This document shows positions 43,001 to 48,927 of a stretch of 64,000 nucleotides of DNA, in pieces; within the stretch, counting starts at the first letter, position 1; every line of letters begins with the position of its first letter. The translations under genes and the position numbers were made by a program. The notes under the pieces are model-generated. The model saw only the letters and a program-made list of their open reading frames with translations. It did not search any database and had not been told where the DNA came from. Origin of the DNA: Bordetella parapertussis (lineage in GTDB: Bacteria; Bacteroidota; Bacteroidia; Chitinophagales; Chitinophagaceae); contig CALQJX020000002.1 in assembly GCA_943331005.2 (NCBI GenBank), forward strand, positions 1 through 64,000. The letters are read 5' to 3'.

Positions 43001-46000
43001 GCCTGTTCTGTAGTTACAGTAACACCGCTTGTTGTAGTACAGCCATTTGCTGTAGCAGTAACACTATATACATTGGCGCCAAGTGCTGTTGGTGTAATAG
43101 TAGTTGCAGCACATGCACTGCAAGACAAACCAGCGGCACCGGAAATACCAGTCCATGCATATGTTGGTGTATTGTAGTTTGCTGTAACTACTATATTATC
43201 TATAGCCCAATAAAAACCCCAAGTTGAAATGTAGTTCCATCTTAGCATTACATTTGGTTGTCCTATTAATGCTGCCAGTGATAATGTAGTAGTCGGAGTT
43301 CCCGCAGTCCAGGTAGTACTACCGGTAGTAGTACCTAATATACTTGATAATGTTGTCCATGAGCTACCTCCGTTTATTGAATATTGAACAGCAACGGTAG
43401 CATCAGCACTATAAGACAAATAATATTGATTAAGACTTAAGGATGCAGAAGAATAGCCTGCCAGAGAAAAAGCAGGTGAAGTAACTATGGTACTGGTAAG
43501 TCCGGTAGTAGCATCAGGAGCCGCTTCCATCATTGGTGTTCCGTCACCTGTTTCACCTGCATATCCGGGAGAAGTCCTTATCTGCCAATAGCTGGTTGAC
43601 ACACCGGCTGTATTTGTAATATTCCAGGTACCACCTATACTACCCGTCATACCTGTGTTCCAGTCCTGAGCCAGAACGTTTACTGTAGGCGTTGTAGTAG
43701 CAGTAAATGTACCACTGCTGGTATGACATATTGTTGAAGAAGTTGATGGAGTAATGGATATTGAAGGAGGTGCGATATTAATTGTTTGCACACGAGTTGC
43801 AACAGCACATCCATTACCCAGATTATAGGTAATGATACAGGTTCCGCCTGAAACACCAGTAACTATACCAGTACCCGACACTACAGTAGCAACAGCAGTA
43901 TTACTGCTACTCCATGTTCCACCTGTATTAGGATTACTTAGTGTGGTGTTACCACCTATACATGCTGTTGTTGCTCCCGTTATGGCACCCGGTGTCTGGT
44001 TAACTGTAACAACAGAACCTACAGGACTACCACAACCATTAGAATAGGAAACAACTGCTGTGCCACCGGCTACACCGGTAACGATACCAGACGAAGAACC
44101 TACGGTTGCTACACCCGTATTACTACTGCTCCATGTACCTAAGCCACCCGGGTTGGTAAGAGTAGTGGTAAGGCCGGAACACACTACATGAGTACCTGCA
44201 TTAGTGCCTGGTGCAGCTATAACGGTATATGTTGCTATTGCAGAACAGCCCGAAACTGTATAGCTTACTGTGGTTGTACCCGATGTACCACCTGCTGTAA
44301 CTACCCCACCCGATGTTACAGATGCGATACCAGAACTGGTACTCCATGCACCGCCTCCGGTTGCACTGGAAAGTGTTGTTGAGTTTCCGGAACATGCTGT
44401 CAATGTACCTGTGATAGCAGAAGGTGAAGCATTAACTGTAACACCTGCGGTATTACTTACAAATTGAACACCACAGCCTGTAGTTACTCTGCAATAATAA
44501 TAAGTAAGACCCGTTGCTGCAGTGCTGGGTGAATAGCTTGCATTTGTAGCGCCAGATATTGCAGATCCTCCTGTGTTTGAGTTTGTTGTACCGTTATTGA
44601 ACCACTGATAGGAATTGGTACCATTTACACCTACCGTCAATACCGGACTATACCCTATGCAGGTTGATGTTGTTGCAGTGGGATGTGAAGTTATTGGGTT
44701 AACCGAAGTAGTTGTTATCTGGGCTGCAAAACCTGCAGCATTTATTGACCCATCAGAGTAAAACATGAAAGTAAGTGAACCATCTGCGGCTGTAGAAGTA
44801 AAATCTGGTGGCACTATATTATAATATGGTCCACCAAGAATTGCAGCTGCAGTACTATTACCATTGTATATATACATATAATCGCAGCAGGATTCTGAAG
44901 CAAATGAGTTGAAATGAACACCAACTTTTGAACCTGTACCAACTGCACCGGGATAAAAAGTATAAACACTCGTTCCGTTTGATGCATTATAGTTTCCTGT
45001 TGGCCCACCATCATCATAGAATAAACCACCACAAGTTGTGCTGCTAACCGTAGTATTGAAAGTCATGGAATAACAGGTTGACAATCCTAAGAAAACACTC
45101 GCTGTAGTAGCATTTAGCCCACTTGGAGTGCAACCCACGATACACCTGTAATATGAAGATGTTGAAATTGTAGTTGTGTAGGTAGAACTGGTAGCACCGG
45201 TTATGCTTGTCCATGAACTGTTATCAGCTGAACTCTGCCATTGATAATTCAATCCTGTAACGCCGGTTGTTGCACCTGTTAAAGATAAAACTGTTGAATA
45301 GGCACTACAGCCTGAAGAAACAGATGCAGAGACTGTTCCTGCAGTAGGGGTGCCCGTGCATGCTGTTGCAGTAGTTGTTTGACTGCCAACTAAAGGACTA
45401 CTTAGCCCACCCTCAGTGTATGCTACTACTTTCCATGTATATGTTACCCCTGCTGTAAGACCAGCAATTGCACCCGAAGTTGCTGTAGTTGCCCCAGCAT
45501 ATGTATTTACAAATGAATAAGTACTACCACCATCTGTAGACATGTACAAAGCATATCCATATATGTCAGTTGTAGGACTTGCAGCAGTCCAGTTCACTAC
45601 CATAGAAGTACCAGTAACGCTCGAGAAATTTATGCTGGTTGGAGCAGGAGGAATAATAGGAGTAAAAATATATTTTCTTCCACTAGCTATGGCAACTGTG
45701 TTTGTATTATTCACTACAGTATAAGAACAGGTATGTGCTGATGTGGTAACAGCAGCATATACAGTAGTACCATTCGCAAGACCAACAGAATAACTGCTTG
45801 ATGTAGTCATTCCAGCTCCATATACAAACTGGATAACACCGGTCGATTCAGACAACCAAACCTGAAAATTCATAGTTCCTGTTGTCACACAACAAACACC
45901 ATAGTTATAAAAATCTATTACTAGTTTTCTATTGGGTGCAGTTCCAATTACCTTATATCTGACACCGCCGGATGCTGAATAAAGATCATCCCAAAATGCT

Positions 46001-46326
46001 GTAATCTTTGGATTATTAGTGGTAGTTGCAAGTGAGTTGGTAAGAGTACCCGTACCTGCAGTAGCACCTAATCTTACAAGACCATTTGAGCTAACGGAGA
46101 ATTGAGTATACCTTGTACCGATATACCAGAAATCAAAACCAATGTTAATAACGCCGGAAGCATTATCATCTGCACCTGCACTATGAATTGTTGTAGCACC
46201 TGTACTCAAGTTCTCAAGCGTAGCACCAGTAGTAGTTGTAAATGGGTACTTTGCCGCACTTATCGTTTGTGCTTTCACAACTGTACTCAAGCAACACAAT
46301 AACAAGAGGAAATAAATCTTTCTCAT
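28015..46326 (-). CDS. Giant (6103-aa) T9SS-secreted modular repeat surface protein
   Basis: A single uninterrupted frame encodes a protein of roughly 0.6 MDa. A signal peptide (MRKIYFLLLLCCLSTVVKAQ) opens it. Modules in order, by approximate residue: beta-sandwich head to 220; FN3-like at 223-320; Ig-like; CUB-like at 416-543 (CGGLFYDDGG, CCDYMYIYNGNS); Ig/BIG2 modules; MAM-like at 880-1053; twelve 83-residue Ig-like repeats at 1190-2185; three longer Ig/PKD-like units to 2452; 37 repeats of about 89 residues at 2453-5743; three Ig-like domains; and a type A T9SS sorting domain over the last 90 residues (VLPNPNKGDF, NMLGQVVFSG, NGVYLLNL). Such proteins are exported by T9SS and kept at the surface or released, typically as adhesins; ligand and role are unknown. 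No enzymatic domain is seen. A terminator follows. Confidence 0.92.
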   Translation of the reverse strand: MRKIYFLLLLCCLSTVVKAQTISAAKYPFTTTTGATLENLSTGATTIHSAGADDNASGVINIGFDFWYIGTRYTQFSVSSNGLVRLGATAGTGTLTNSLATTTNNPKITAFWDDLYSASGGVRYKVIGTAPNRKLVIDFYNYGVCCVTTGTMNFQVWLSESTGVIQFVYGAGMTTSSSYSVGLANGTTVYAAVTTSAHTCSYTVVNNTNTVAIASGRKYIFTPIIPPAPTSINFSSVTGTSMVVNWTAASPTTDIYGYALYMSTDGGSTYSFVNTYAGATTATSGAIAGLTAGVTYTWKVVAYTEGGLSSPLVGSQTTTATACTGTPTAGTVSASVSSGCSAYSTVLSLTGATTGVTGLNYQWQSSADNSSWTSITGATSSTYTTTISTSSYYRCIVGCTPSGLNATTASVFLGLSTCYSMTFNTTVSSTTCGGLFYDDGGPTGNYNASNGTSVYTFYPGAVGTGSKVGVHFNSFASESCCDYMYIYNGNSTAAAILGGPYYNIVPPDFTSTAADGSLTFMFYSDGSINAAGFAAQITTTSVNPITSHPTATTSTCIGYSPVLTVGVNGTNSYQWFNNGTTNSNTGGSAISGATNASYSPSTAATGLTYYYCRVTTGCGVQFVSNTAGVTVNASPSAITGTLTACSGNSTTLSSATGGGAWSTSSGIASVTSGGVVTAGGTSGTTTVSYTVSGCSAIATYTVIAAPGTNAGTHVVCSGLTTTLTNPGGLGTWSSSNTGVATVGSSSGIVTGVAGGTAVVSYSNGCGSPVGSVVTVNQTPGAITGATTACIGGNTTLSNPNTGGTWSSSNTAVATVVSGTGIVTGVSGGTCIITYNLGNGCAVATRVQTINIAPPSISITPSTSSTICHTSSGTFTATTTPTVNVLAQDWNTGMTGSIGGTWNITNTAGVSTSYWQIRTSPGYAGETGDGTPMMEAAPDATTGLTSTIVTSPAFSLAGYSSASLSLNQYYLSYSADATVAVQYSINGGSSWTTLSSILGTTTGSTTWTAGTPTTTLSLAALIGQPNVMLRWNYISTWGFYWAIDNIVVTANYNTPTYAWTGISGAAGLSCSACAATTITPTALGANVYSVTATANGCTTTSGVTVTTEQAGAVTVTGGGTACGAATLNASGGIGGTIYYQGTTSGGTSTATPSTSESVTASGTYYFRARTATASCWGTQGSATVTINAVPAAAPTNSGPICNGGTVTLAANPSGGASVFTWSGPNLAATTGATPTATPTVTSVYSLTVSDGSGNPGCSPATVYTTEVTVNPTPTAAPTNSGPICNGGTVTITANPAGGASVFTWSGPNLAATTGATPTATPTVTSVYSLTVSDGTAVSGCSPSTIYTTSVTVRSTPIAAPSNDGHICVGGTVNLTANGSGGASVYTWSGASISSTTAANPTAAPASTSVYSLTVSDGSGDSGCSPATVYTTSVTVNAVPTAAPTNSSPICNGGTVTLTANPANGASAYSWSGSSLSASTTENPTATPTVTSTYSLTVSDGSGHSGCSPSTVYTTSVTVNTTPTAAPTNSGPICNGGTATLTANPAGGATTYSWSGPGLSSTSVANPTATPTVTSVYSLSVTNGTSGSGCSPATVYTTQVTVKPTPTAAPTNNGYICNGGTVTLTANGADGASVYNWSGSALVATTGATPTATPTVTSVYSVTVTDGTSDNGCSPSTVYTTSVTVNAKPVASPTNSSPICNGGTVTLTANPASGAITYNWSGSSLASNTLQNPTATPTVTSVYSLTVTDGSSQPGCSPSTVYTTSVTVNSTPIAAPTNDGYICNGGTVNLSANGSGGASVYSWSGPSLSSSTIANPTATPTVTSVYSLTVTDGSGFAGCSPSTVYTTSVTVNSKPTAAPTNNGYICNGGTVTLTANGANGASVYNWTGSSLIAATGATTTATPTVTGVYSLMVTDGSTKSGCSPSTIYTTSVTVNAKPTATVANNGYICNGGTVTITATPSGSASTYAWSGASLVASTGVTTTATPTVTSVYSLTVTDGSTQPGCSPSTIYTTSVTVNAKPTATVANNGYICNGGTVTLTATPAGGASTYAWSGTSLVASTGVTTSATPTVTSVYSLTVTDGSTHPGCSPSNIYTTSVTVNNTPTAAPTNSGVICVSGTVTLNANPANGASTYVWSGASLVSSTLQNTTATPTVTTTYSLTVTDGSGQPGCSPATVYTTTVTVNPAPSLTSATNNGPICQPATLLLSANGAANVTGYSWAGPVAITGATTATPSVPGTTTAATGIYSVTVNNATGSGCTRVYTTSATVNTIPTVASITPSTTNICNGTSLTFTAGSVSGSGSLTSYNWSGPNSYTSTTVTNTAVLTPTTTAASGVYTLSVTYTGSGCTSSPVTSSAVTVNNLPTMTSIGVSPTVLCAGAVLSLTGNGASGAGTLLSYNWSGPGSYSSTTSGSTQVYTTPNAGASGSYSVSVTYTGTGCTSNPVASSNVTVNPLPLVVNVNGGGFYCSGGTGVTIGLDSSQTGINYQLYLGSTAVGTPVSGTGIAISFGYQTAAGTYTVLATNATTFCTNNMAGSTTVTVGSVPVVYSVSGGGGYCSGGTGVSVGMSNSQSSVSYQLRRGGVDVGSVVSGTGSAFSFGLFTTPGNYTVIANPSATCAQSMSGSATVFINPLPTVYNVSGGGAYCAGGTGFHIYQDFSVVGINYQLYNGATPVGSPFAGASSGLDFGLMTAAGTYSVLATNTSTSCQIAMSGTPTIVVNPLPATFAVTGGGNYCSGGAGVSIGLAGSATGINYQVYNGGSAVGSPVSGTGSALSLGTFTAAGTYTVLATNVTTSCTQNMTGAASVVINALPTNYSVTGGGSYCTGGSGVHVGLVNSQTGVNYQLYSGATAIGSPVAGAGSALDFGLITTAGTYTVKATNATTSCVSNMSGSAVVSINALPAVQTVTGGGSLCSGAAGVTIGLNSSETGINYQLYNGATATGTALAGTGSAISFGAQTVAGTYSVVATNATTSCVRNMTGSATVAVNPLPTTFNMTGGGSYCSGSTGIAIGLSGSQSGINYQLYNGASTVGGAVSGTGAAISFGVQTASGTYTVLATNATTSCNMVMTGTATIVINALPVAYSVTGGGTYCSGGSGVNVGLGNSETGINYQLYRGATAVGSVVAGTGSSIDFGLQTTAGTYSVLATNATTSCTRNMTGSVTVSINAVPAAQTVTGGGNYCSGGSGVLVGLGGSATGVNYQLYRGATSVGSPLAGTGSALSFGLQTTAGTYTVLATNTANGCTANMTGSAVVVIYTIPSAYSVTGGGNYCAGSTGLAVGLVSSNSGINYQLYNGATVMGSAVAGTGSAISFGIQTLAGTYTVVATDATNGCTMAMLGSASIVINPLPSAYTVTGGGNYCSGGTGVHIGLSFTNSGVNYQLYRGATAVGSPVAGTSTSIDFGLLTTAGTYTVFATNATTSCTNAMTGSATVVVNPLPVTYAVTGGGSYCNGGTGVAVGLAGSQTGINYQLYNGTTVTGSTVAGTGAAISFGSQTAAGTYTVFATNATTSCVNNMTGSATVVVNPLPTQFAMTGGGTMCVGDAGYHVGLSGSETGINYQLYNGSTTVGSVVAGTGGALDFGVFTTAGTYSVGAVNTTTSCTNNMSGVAVVIVNPLPAVQNMTGGGAYCVGGTGVPVGLTGSVSGINYQLYRGATVVGSPFAGTGSVISFGLQTTAGSYSVLATNATTGCMSNMSGITTVVVNTLPVVYTVTGGGSYCAGTGGVYVGMSGSDFGVNYQIYKGSVAYGSPLPGTGTVLTFGLLDVAGTYTVFASNPSTTCINNMSGSATVVVNPLPAQYTLSGGGSYCNGTGGVSLSLSGSEAGITYQLYNGSSLYASYGGTGSSLTFSAVTPSGSYSILATNPTTSCTRVMTGTPSVTILSVPQTYTVTGGGTYCSGGIGVNIGLTGSNTAINYQLYNGTTAMGTPFAGPGTTFSFGLHTLTGTYSVLATNILNGCTSPMAGTASIATNPLPVQQTVSGGGAYCAGGSGVAVNLLSSQAGINYQLYNGTAAIGTTVSGTGSAISFGLQTTPGTYTVVATNTTTGCTNVMLGAATISINPLPSVYSVTGGGNYCSGGSGLGVALSGSTIGVNYQLYNGSTPTGAAISGTGLSFNFGLQTAAGSYSVRATDIATGCVSNMTGTASIIVNPLPTAYTVTGGGNYCVGGTGVAVGLSGSNSGITYTLLNGSTTVATATGTGSALSFGNQSTVATYTVLATAAVTGCTRAMTGSASVGVNPLPVSQIVSGGGSYCVGSTGVNVNLLSSEIGVNYQLYSGFTAVGASVAGTGTPVNMALVTAAGTYSVSATNATTGCSNGMTGLAVVNINALPVVYSVTGGGNYCAGSAGVVIGLAGSETGVTYRLYNGSGISGAAIAGTGSAISFGTRSLSGTYTVLATNAATTCTSNMSGSAVININPVPASYNVTGGGTYCAGGSGFVLGLTGSAPGISYQLYNGSVPVGSSVAGTGFSISFGTQYNAGIYTVLATNNSTTCTSNMTGAATISVNAQPTVYNMTGGGAYCAGGAGVPVGLSGSTSGINYQLYYGGTATGSPVAGTGSALDLGFKTNAGSYSIIATNSLTGCIANMSGTSVVAVNAVPVVQTVIGGGNYCAGGAGVFVVLGGSQTGISYQLYNGATASGSALSGTGSAVSFGAQTAAGIYSVLATDPATSCTSSMTGTATVIVNALPAAFAVTGGGNYCAGTSGVSITLSGSALGVSYQLYNGTASVGTPIAGTGTALNFGMLTTAGTYSVQATNTTTGCTAAMTGAATVAVNAQPVVYTVTGGGSYCAGSAGVNIGLSGSNTGINYQLYNGSATSGAVVAGTGAEIDFGIITAAGSYSVRAVNASTTCAAGMDESVDVIVNTLPVVYAVTGGGSYCTGTSGVVIGLSGSQSGVNYQLYNGTVASGFAVSGTGSAISFGTQTNAGSYNVVATNSINACNANMSGAATVAINAQPILYNLSGGGAYCAGGTSAPIILDGSSTGVSYRLYNGATAVGSPIAGTGTSLNFGTYSVTGNYSVLATNVVTSCAEAMNGSVTISVSPLPVAYAVNGGGTYCTGGTGVTVGLNNSQAGITYQLYNGTVASGLPVAGTGSAISFGAQTTAGNYTVVAENAATHCVSNMTGSATINISTPPAAYNMTGGGAYCAGGSGVAIGINGSQTGVTYRLYNGTTAVGAAISGTGSALSFGIKTAAGNYTVIASDATYGCTSNMSGVSTIVVNPLPADHSVTGGGNYCSGGTGISIGLDGSDAGVVYTMYNGTVAAGTPISGTGSAVSFGNQTDAGSYTIVASDAVTGCSSNMTGAATIIVNTLPSVFNVTASATSYCAGGAGINISLSGSATGTTYQLYNGSVPSGAPVAGTGAAISFGLRTVAGNYTAVAINTATSCTRNMSGSASISINPLPEQYNVSGGGAACAGSAGVAVSISGSETGINYRLYNGSTLTGTPLAGTGSLLNFGPQNIAGTYSVLAVDPSTGCTKAMAGNAVITINNLPATFTVTGGGNFCIGSTGVHVGLSGSASAISYQLYKDGSATGIPLTGAGSTIDFGLQTMAGNYAVVATDPVTSCTRNMTGTVTVSVNALPVKYSVTGGGAYCNGGAGVNVGVSASQSGVTYRLYRGATLVSSVSGSTGAVSFGPQTIAGVYSVSAINTATGCQAAMTGSATVSVNSLPAVYNVTGGGSYCEGGAGIAVGVASSEAGVQYRLYLGIAAIGSPVTGTGGSVTFGAQTVAGVYTVMATNAASCMRPMSSSAVVSITPAVVPSVTLSLSTDNTVCSGTSVTYTATSVNGGSTPAYQWYINASPVGSGASSYSYAPANGDVVEVSMTSSAACPAVATVSQSATMTVNPTQTPVVNVSRDFAGAICKGSSVTFTATPVYGGTAPIYSWLKNGVFQGAGATYSVAPDDSDIIYCMMTSNFTCRTVSTVTSIRDTMDVVTPQTPTVIITSDAGTTIVPGQSVTFTATIANAGPTPGVQWLVNGEEVSGATTTSFITNLLQNHDTVTCRILSSGTCGGQYSFNSIVIEVGNVGVVSVPVKDIDVRVLPNPNKGDFTLKGTIGADVTEVVTIDVTNMLGQVVFSGKTKAIHGVINEKIIVDNMLSNGVYLLNLRSGDRSKVLPVTISR
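29098..38970 (-). repeat. Array of 37 tandem units of about 267 bp (89 aa)
   Basis: I count 37 consecutive in-frame units in 9873 bp. The consensus runs VTGGGxYCxGGxGVxVGLxG, then NYQLYNGxTxxGS, GTGxAxSFGxQTxAGTYTV, ATNxxTxC, MTGSA and ends VNPLP. Two cysteines, in YC near position 12 and in xxC near position 73, are kept in nearly every unit and could form one disulfide per domain. Unit lengths vary only by one or two residues. Sequence divergence between units is substantial, so the array is old or under diversifying drift. A few units deviate (TASATS replaces TGGG in the 33rd; the 27th loses MTG). Confidence 0.9.
39772..42759 (-). repeat. Array of 12 tandem units of exactly 249 bp (83 aa)
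   Basis: The 2988-bp stretch divides exactly into 12 units of 249 bp with no length variation. The consensus is AAPTNSGPICNGGTVTLTAN, then YxWSG, TPTATPTVTSVYSLTV, DGSxxxGCSPSTVYTTSVTV and a closing P. Two cysteines per unit are conserved. Units 10 and 11 (TATVANNGYICNGGTVT start) are almost identical in protein and DNA. Units 1 and 2 share a long identical core. Both pairs indicate recent tandem duplication. Confidence 0.9.
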
Positions 46327-46354
46327 AAACTCGACTTTAAAAAAATTCTAAACA

Positions 46355-46387
46355 GAGGCGATTACCTCTTAACAAAAGAAGTAATCG
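46355..46387 (-). other. Mutually exclusive inverted repeats in the leader region of the giant gene
   Basis: GAGG (46355-46358) can pair with the CCTC that follows, or CGATTAC (46359-46365) can pair with GTAATCG (46381-46387). The two hairpins overlap and cannot form together. They lie 29-61 bp upstream of the giant gene's ATG. The divergent 270-bp region up to lipB is otherwise AT-rich with no clear promoter box. Confidence 0.3.
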
Positions 46388-46596
46388 AAATTTTAACAGT
46401 TTGTTTATAAAAATATAAATTTTAAACTCAAAAACATCAAATTGTTAAAACTACTATTCAAAAGCAAACAACACTAATAATTATTAACAAATTACACATA
46501 CACAATTAATTAATCTTTAAGTAAAATACAGTTATTATCAAAAGACAATTTCGGAATTTCATCAGCGCTAATATTCCGTAAATTGCATCTTCATTT

Positions 46597-47343
46597 ATGA
46601 GAGCAATACTTTTTGAAGACCTTGGTGAAGTGGCATATGATACTGCATGGGCGTATCAGGAATCATTATTAAAAGTCAATCTCGATCTCAAGTCTGACTG
46701 GTATAAAACACAGGTTGCAGACAGAGTTTACGATGTACCAACAAAACATCATTTGCTATTCTGCGCTCACCCGCATGTCTATACTTTGGGCAAAAGTGGC
46801 CACATGGAAAACCTGCTTGTGAATGACTCCAGACTCAAAGAACTAAACGTTTCTTTCTTCAAAACAAACAGAGGTGGAGATATAACTTATCATGGCCCCG
46901 GTCAGATAGTTGGCTACCCTATTCTGGATCTCGAATACTTTGTAACAGACCTTGGCAAATACATGCGCAATCTGGAGGAAGTAATCATTCGCACATTGGC
47001 TCATTACGGCATCGAATCCGGGCGTCTGCCTGGCTCTACAGGTGTATGGCTGGATGCTGATGTAAAAGGAAAAGTGCGCAAAATATGCGCCATGGGCGTG
47101 CGTTGCAGCCGTTGGGTTACCATGCATGGTTTTGCCCTCAATATCAATACAGACCTTCGTTATTTCGATTACATAGTACCTTGTGGCATCACAGATAAAA
47201 GTGTTACCTCGTTGCAAAAAGAACTGGGCAGATTGGTTGATGAACAGGAAGTAAAAAACCTGTTGATAGAAAAATTTGAAGAAGTATTTGAAGCGGAAAT
47301 TCTCACTGCAGTATCTACATCAGACAATAAAGAACAGGTATAG
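46597..47343 (+). CDS. lipB: Lipoyl(octanoyl) transferase
   Basis: A 248-residue enzyme that moves octanoyl groups from acyl carrier protein to the lipoyl domains of 2-oxoacid dehydrogenases. Conserved features are FCAHPHVYTLGKSG, TNRGGDITYHGPGQIVGYP, the catalytic Lys162 in KVRKICAMGVR, and the acyl-accepting Cys196 in VPCGI. MHGFALNINTDL is also typical. The protein is slightly longer than E. coli LipB. The next gene begins 12 bp after its stop, so they likely form an operon. It is divergent from the giant surface-protein gene. Confidence 0.95.
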   Translation: MRAILFEDLGEVAYDTAWAYQESLLKVNLDLKSDWYKTQVADRVYDVPTKHHLLFCAHPHVYTLGKSGHMENLLVNDSRLKELNVSFFKTNRGGDITYHGPGQIVGYPILDLEYFVTDLGKYMRNLEEVIIRTLAHYGIESGRLPGSTGVWLDADVKGKVRKICAMGVRCSRWVTMHGFALNINTDLRYFDYIVPCGITDKSVTSLQKELGRLVDEQEVKNLLIEKFEEVFEAEILTAVSTSDNKEQV

Positions 47344-47355
47344 TAATCAACCGAT

Positions 47356-47997
47356 TTGGCCAAGCGAAACATTACATACAACTGGGGCGAAAAAACACTG
47401 CTCATCAACCTTGGCAACAGGGTTGATGGACGCATACGCGCACTATACATAGCAGAGCTCATTGTTACCGCAGCTATGGCTTCTGTGTTTCTGGCTCAGT
47501 CATTCCCATTCAGGCACGATCTCATTAGCTGGCTAGTAACTATAGGAGCATCTATACTCTATATACTGGCTGCTTATCGGTTCCTTGCACGCATATTTTT
47601 CAGTGAGCAACTAATGCTTGATGTGCATTCTATAACCATCATAAGAAAGACACTTTTATCGCGCAGGGTAAATAAATATTACTGGCGAAACATTGGCCAG
47701 CTTCACTATCAGGGCATGGGTACCAAAACAGATCACCCGCTAAAAGGAAACTCTTTCGATTACTTTGGTTTTGAAACTCAGGAACAACTTATTCAAAATC
47801 TGCACCACGAAGGAAATCTATACTTCGATATGCTGGATGGTAAAAGAATTTACTTTGCACCATGTGTCTACTCATGGGATGCAGAAAAGATGGTACAGAT
47901 GATGCGCATATATACAGGCGGTTCCTTAAAACTGGGTCCTGAATGGGACGAAATGTTGCAGGAACAGGAATCAGATGATAACACTTCTTTCAATTGA
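47356..47997 (+). CDS. Small membrane protein of unknown function, in operon with lipB
   Basis: A 213-residue protein beginning at TTG 12 bp after lipB. Two adjacent hydrophobic helices (IAELIVTAAMASVFLA and LVTIGASILYILAAYRFLA) lie at about residues 32-80. A soluble C-terminal domain follows with a PH-like run of short strands (LMLDVHSITIIRKTLLSRRV, then YYWRNIGQLHYQG) and an acidic tail. I do not recognise the family. The topology resembles small PH-domain membrane proteins, but that is only an impression. No signal or catalytic motif is seen. Confidence 0.6.
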   Translation: MAKRNITYNWGEKTLLINLGNRVDGRIRALYIAELIVTAAMASVFLAQSFPFRHDLISWLVTIGASILYILAAYRFLARIFFSEQLMLDVHSITIIRKTLLSRRVNKYYWRNIGQLHYQGMGTKTDHPLKGNSFDYFGFETQEQLIQNLHHEGNLYFDMLDGKRIYFAPCVYSWDAEKMVQMMRIYTGGSLKLGPEWDEMLQEQESDDNTSFN

Positions 47998-48005
47998 TCT
48001 TACAA

Positions 48006-48779
48006 CTACATAGCAAGTGTGATGTATCCCGACTCTAACTCCACACCCTCTTTCTTCAATACAAATTTATAGATGCCATTTCGCTGAAAATTTCGCTTAT
48101 CTATCAGCAAATAGGTAACCTTAATTTCCGGTATCTCTACCTGCACCCTACCCTTGTTGTTGTAGAATACAATTGAGCATTGCTGCTTTTCAAAACCTGC
48201 TGGCAAGCTCACAGATACATGACCGGTCAACCGCTGCACAGCTACATACCTCGACCTGACGAAGGTAGGTTCATATACATCTGGCTCTGGTATTGGCAAG
48301 AAGATTCGCACTGTCGAAATGGGCTTGGGTGTTTCAGGAAATTGCTTCTTTTCTGTTTGCTCAGTTATTGTAGCTGAAGGAACTATTACATGCTTTTGCT
48401 CTATCATTCTATTCTTCACAGTTTCAGGAGCAACCGTTACCCTGCAATGGTTACTGCTCCAGCTAAGCCCCGAACTGAAAATAATACTCAGTTTATAGAA
48501 ATTATTCCCTGCCAGAGGTTGCTCATCAGTAAACAATTGTATGCCCTTTGCAGTTTCTTTTACATTCCCAATAGGTTTGTAGTTCGTCAAACTGTCTGCT
48601 GATCTTTTTACTGAAATAGACCTAACACCATCATACTGGCAATTCCACGATAACAACACAAAATCCTTGTCCATTATGCCTGCTAAGCCAGGCAGCATTG
48701 GCTGGGCAGAAGCAATCAGAACCATGAAATACATCGGCATCAGAATCAAAACAATTCTTGCCGTTTTTGCAAATTTCAT
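48006..48779 (-). CDS. Exported protein of unknown function
   Basis: A 257-residue protein with a signal peptide (ARIVLILMPMYFMVLIASAQ). Residues about 30-115 look like an FN3-type beta sandwich: a Trp-containing strand (FVLLSWNCQYD), then VKRSADSLTNYKPIG and NNFYKLSIIFSSG. A Pro/Glu/Lys-rich linker leads to a C-terminal beta domain that resembles the fold of T9SS tails (GHVSVSLPAGFE, VFYNNKGRVQVEIP, NGIYKFVLK). It lacks the usual YPNP start, so assignment as a sorting domain is uncertain. It converges on the lipB operon with 8 bp between stops. Confidence 0.6.
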   Translation of the reverse strand: MKFAKTARIVLILMPMYFMVLIASAQPMLPGLAGIMDKDFVLLSWNCQYDGVRSISVKRSADSLTNYKPIGNVKETAKGIQLFTDEQPLAGNNFYKLSIIFSSGLSWSSNHCRVTVAPETVKNRMIEQKHVIVPSATITEQTEKKQFPETPKPISTVRIFLPIPEPDVYEPTFVRSRYVAVQRLTGHVSVSLPAGFEKQQCSIVFYNNKGRVQVEIPEIKVTYLLIDKRNFQRNGIYKFVLKKEGVELESGYITLAM

Positions 48780-48880
48780 GCGCCAAACCTAATACAATTC
48801 TCCGAACAGCCCTGCATATGTCTCACATCAGAAATAATCCTAAAATTTTACCTTATTCATTATTATTCCACTGCAGTGGT

Positions 48881-48888
48881 TAATTTTG
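48881..48888 (+). promoter_or_regulatory. -7 promoter box upstream of the putative porin gene
   Basis: TAATTTTG matches TAnnTTTG and ends 39 nt before the TTG start at 48928. Confidence 0.45.
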
Positions 48889-48927
48889 CATACTGCAAGC
48901 TCATAAAGCTGCAATAATTTATCATAT

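Noticed and set aside
41543..45724. Short plus-strand frames rich in Val, Pro and Leu
   Set aside because: They repeat with the 249-bp unit and arise from the complement of the repeats in the giant gene.
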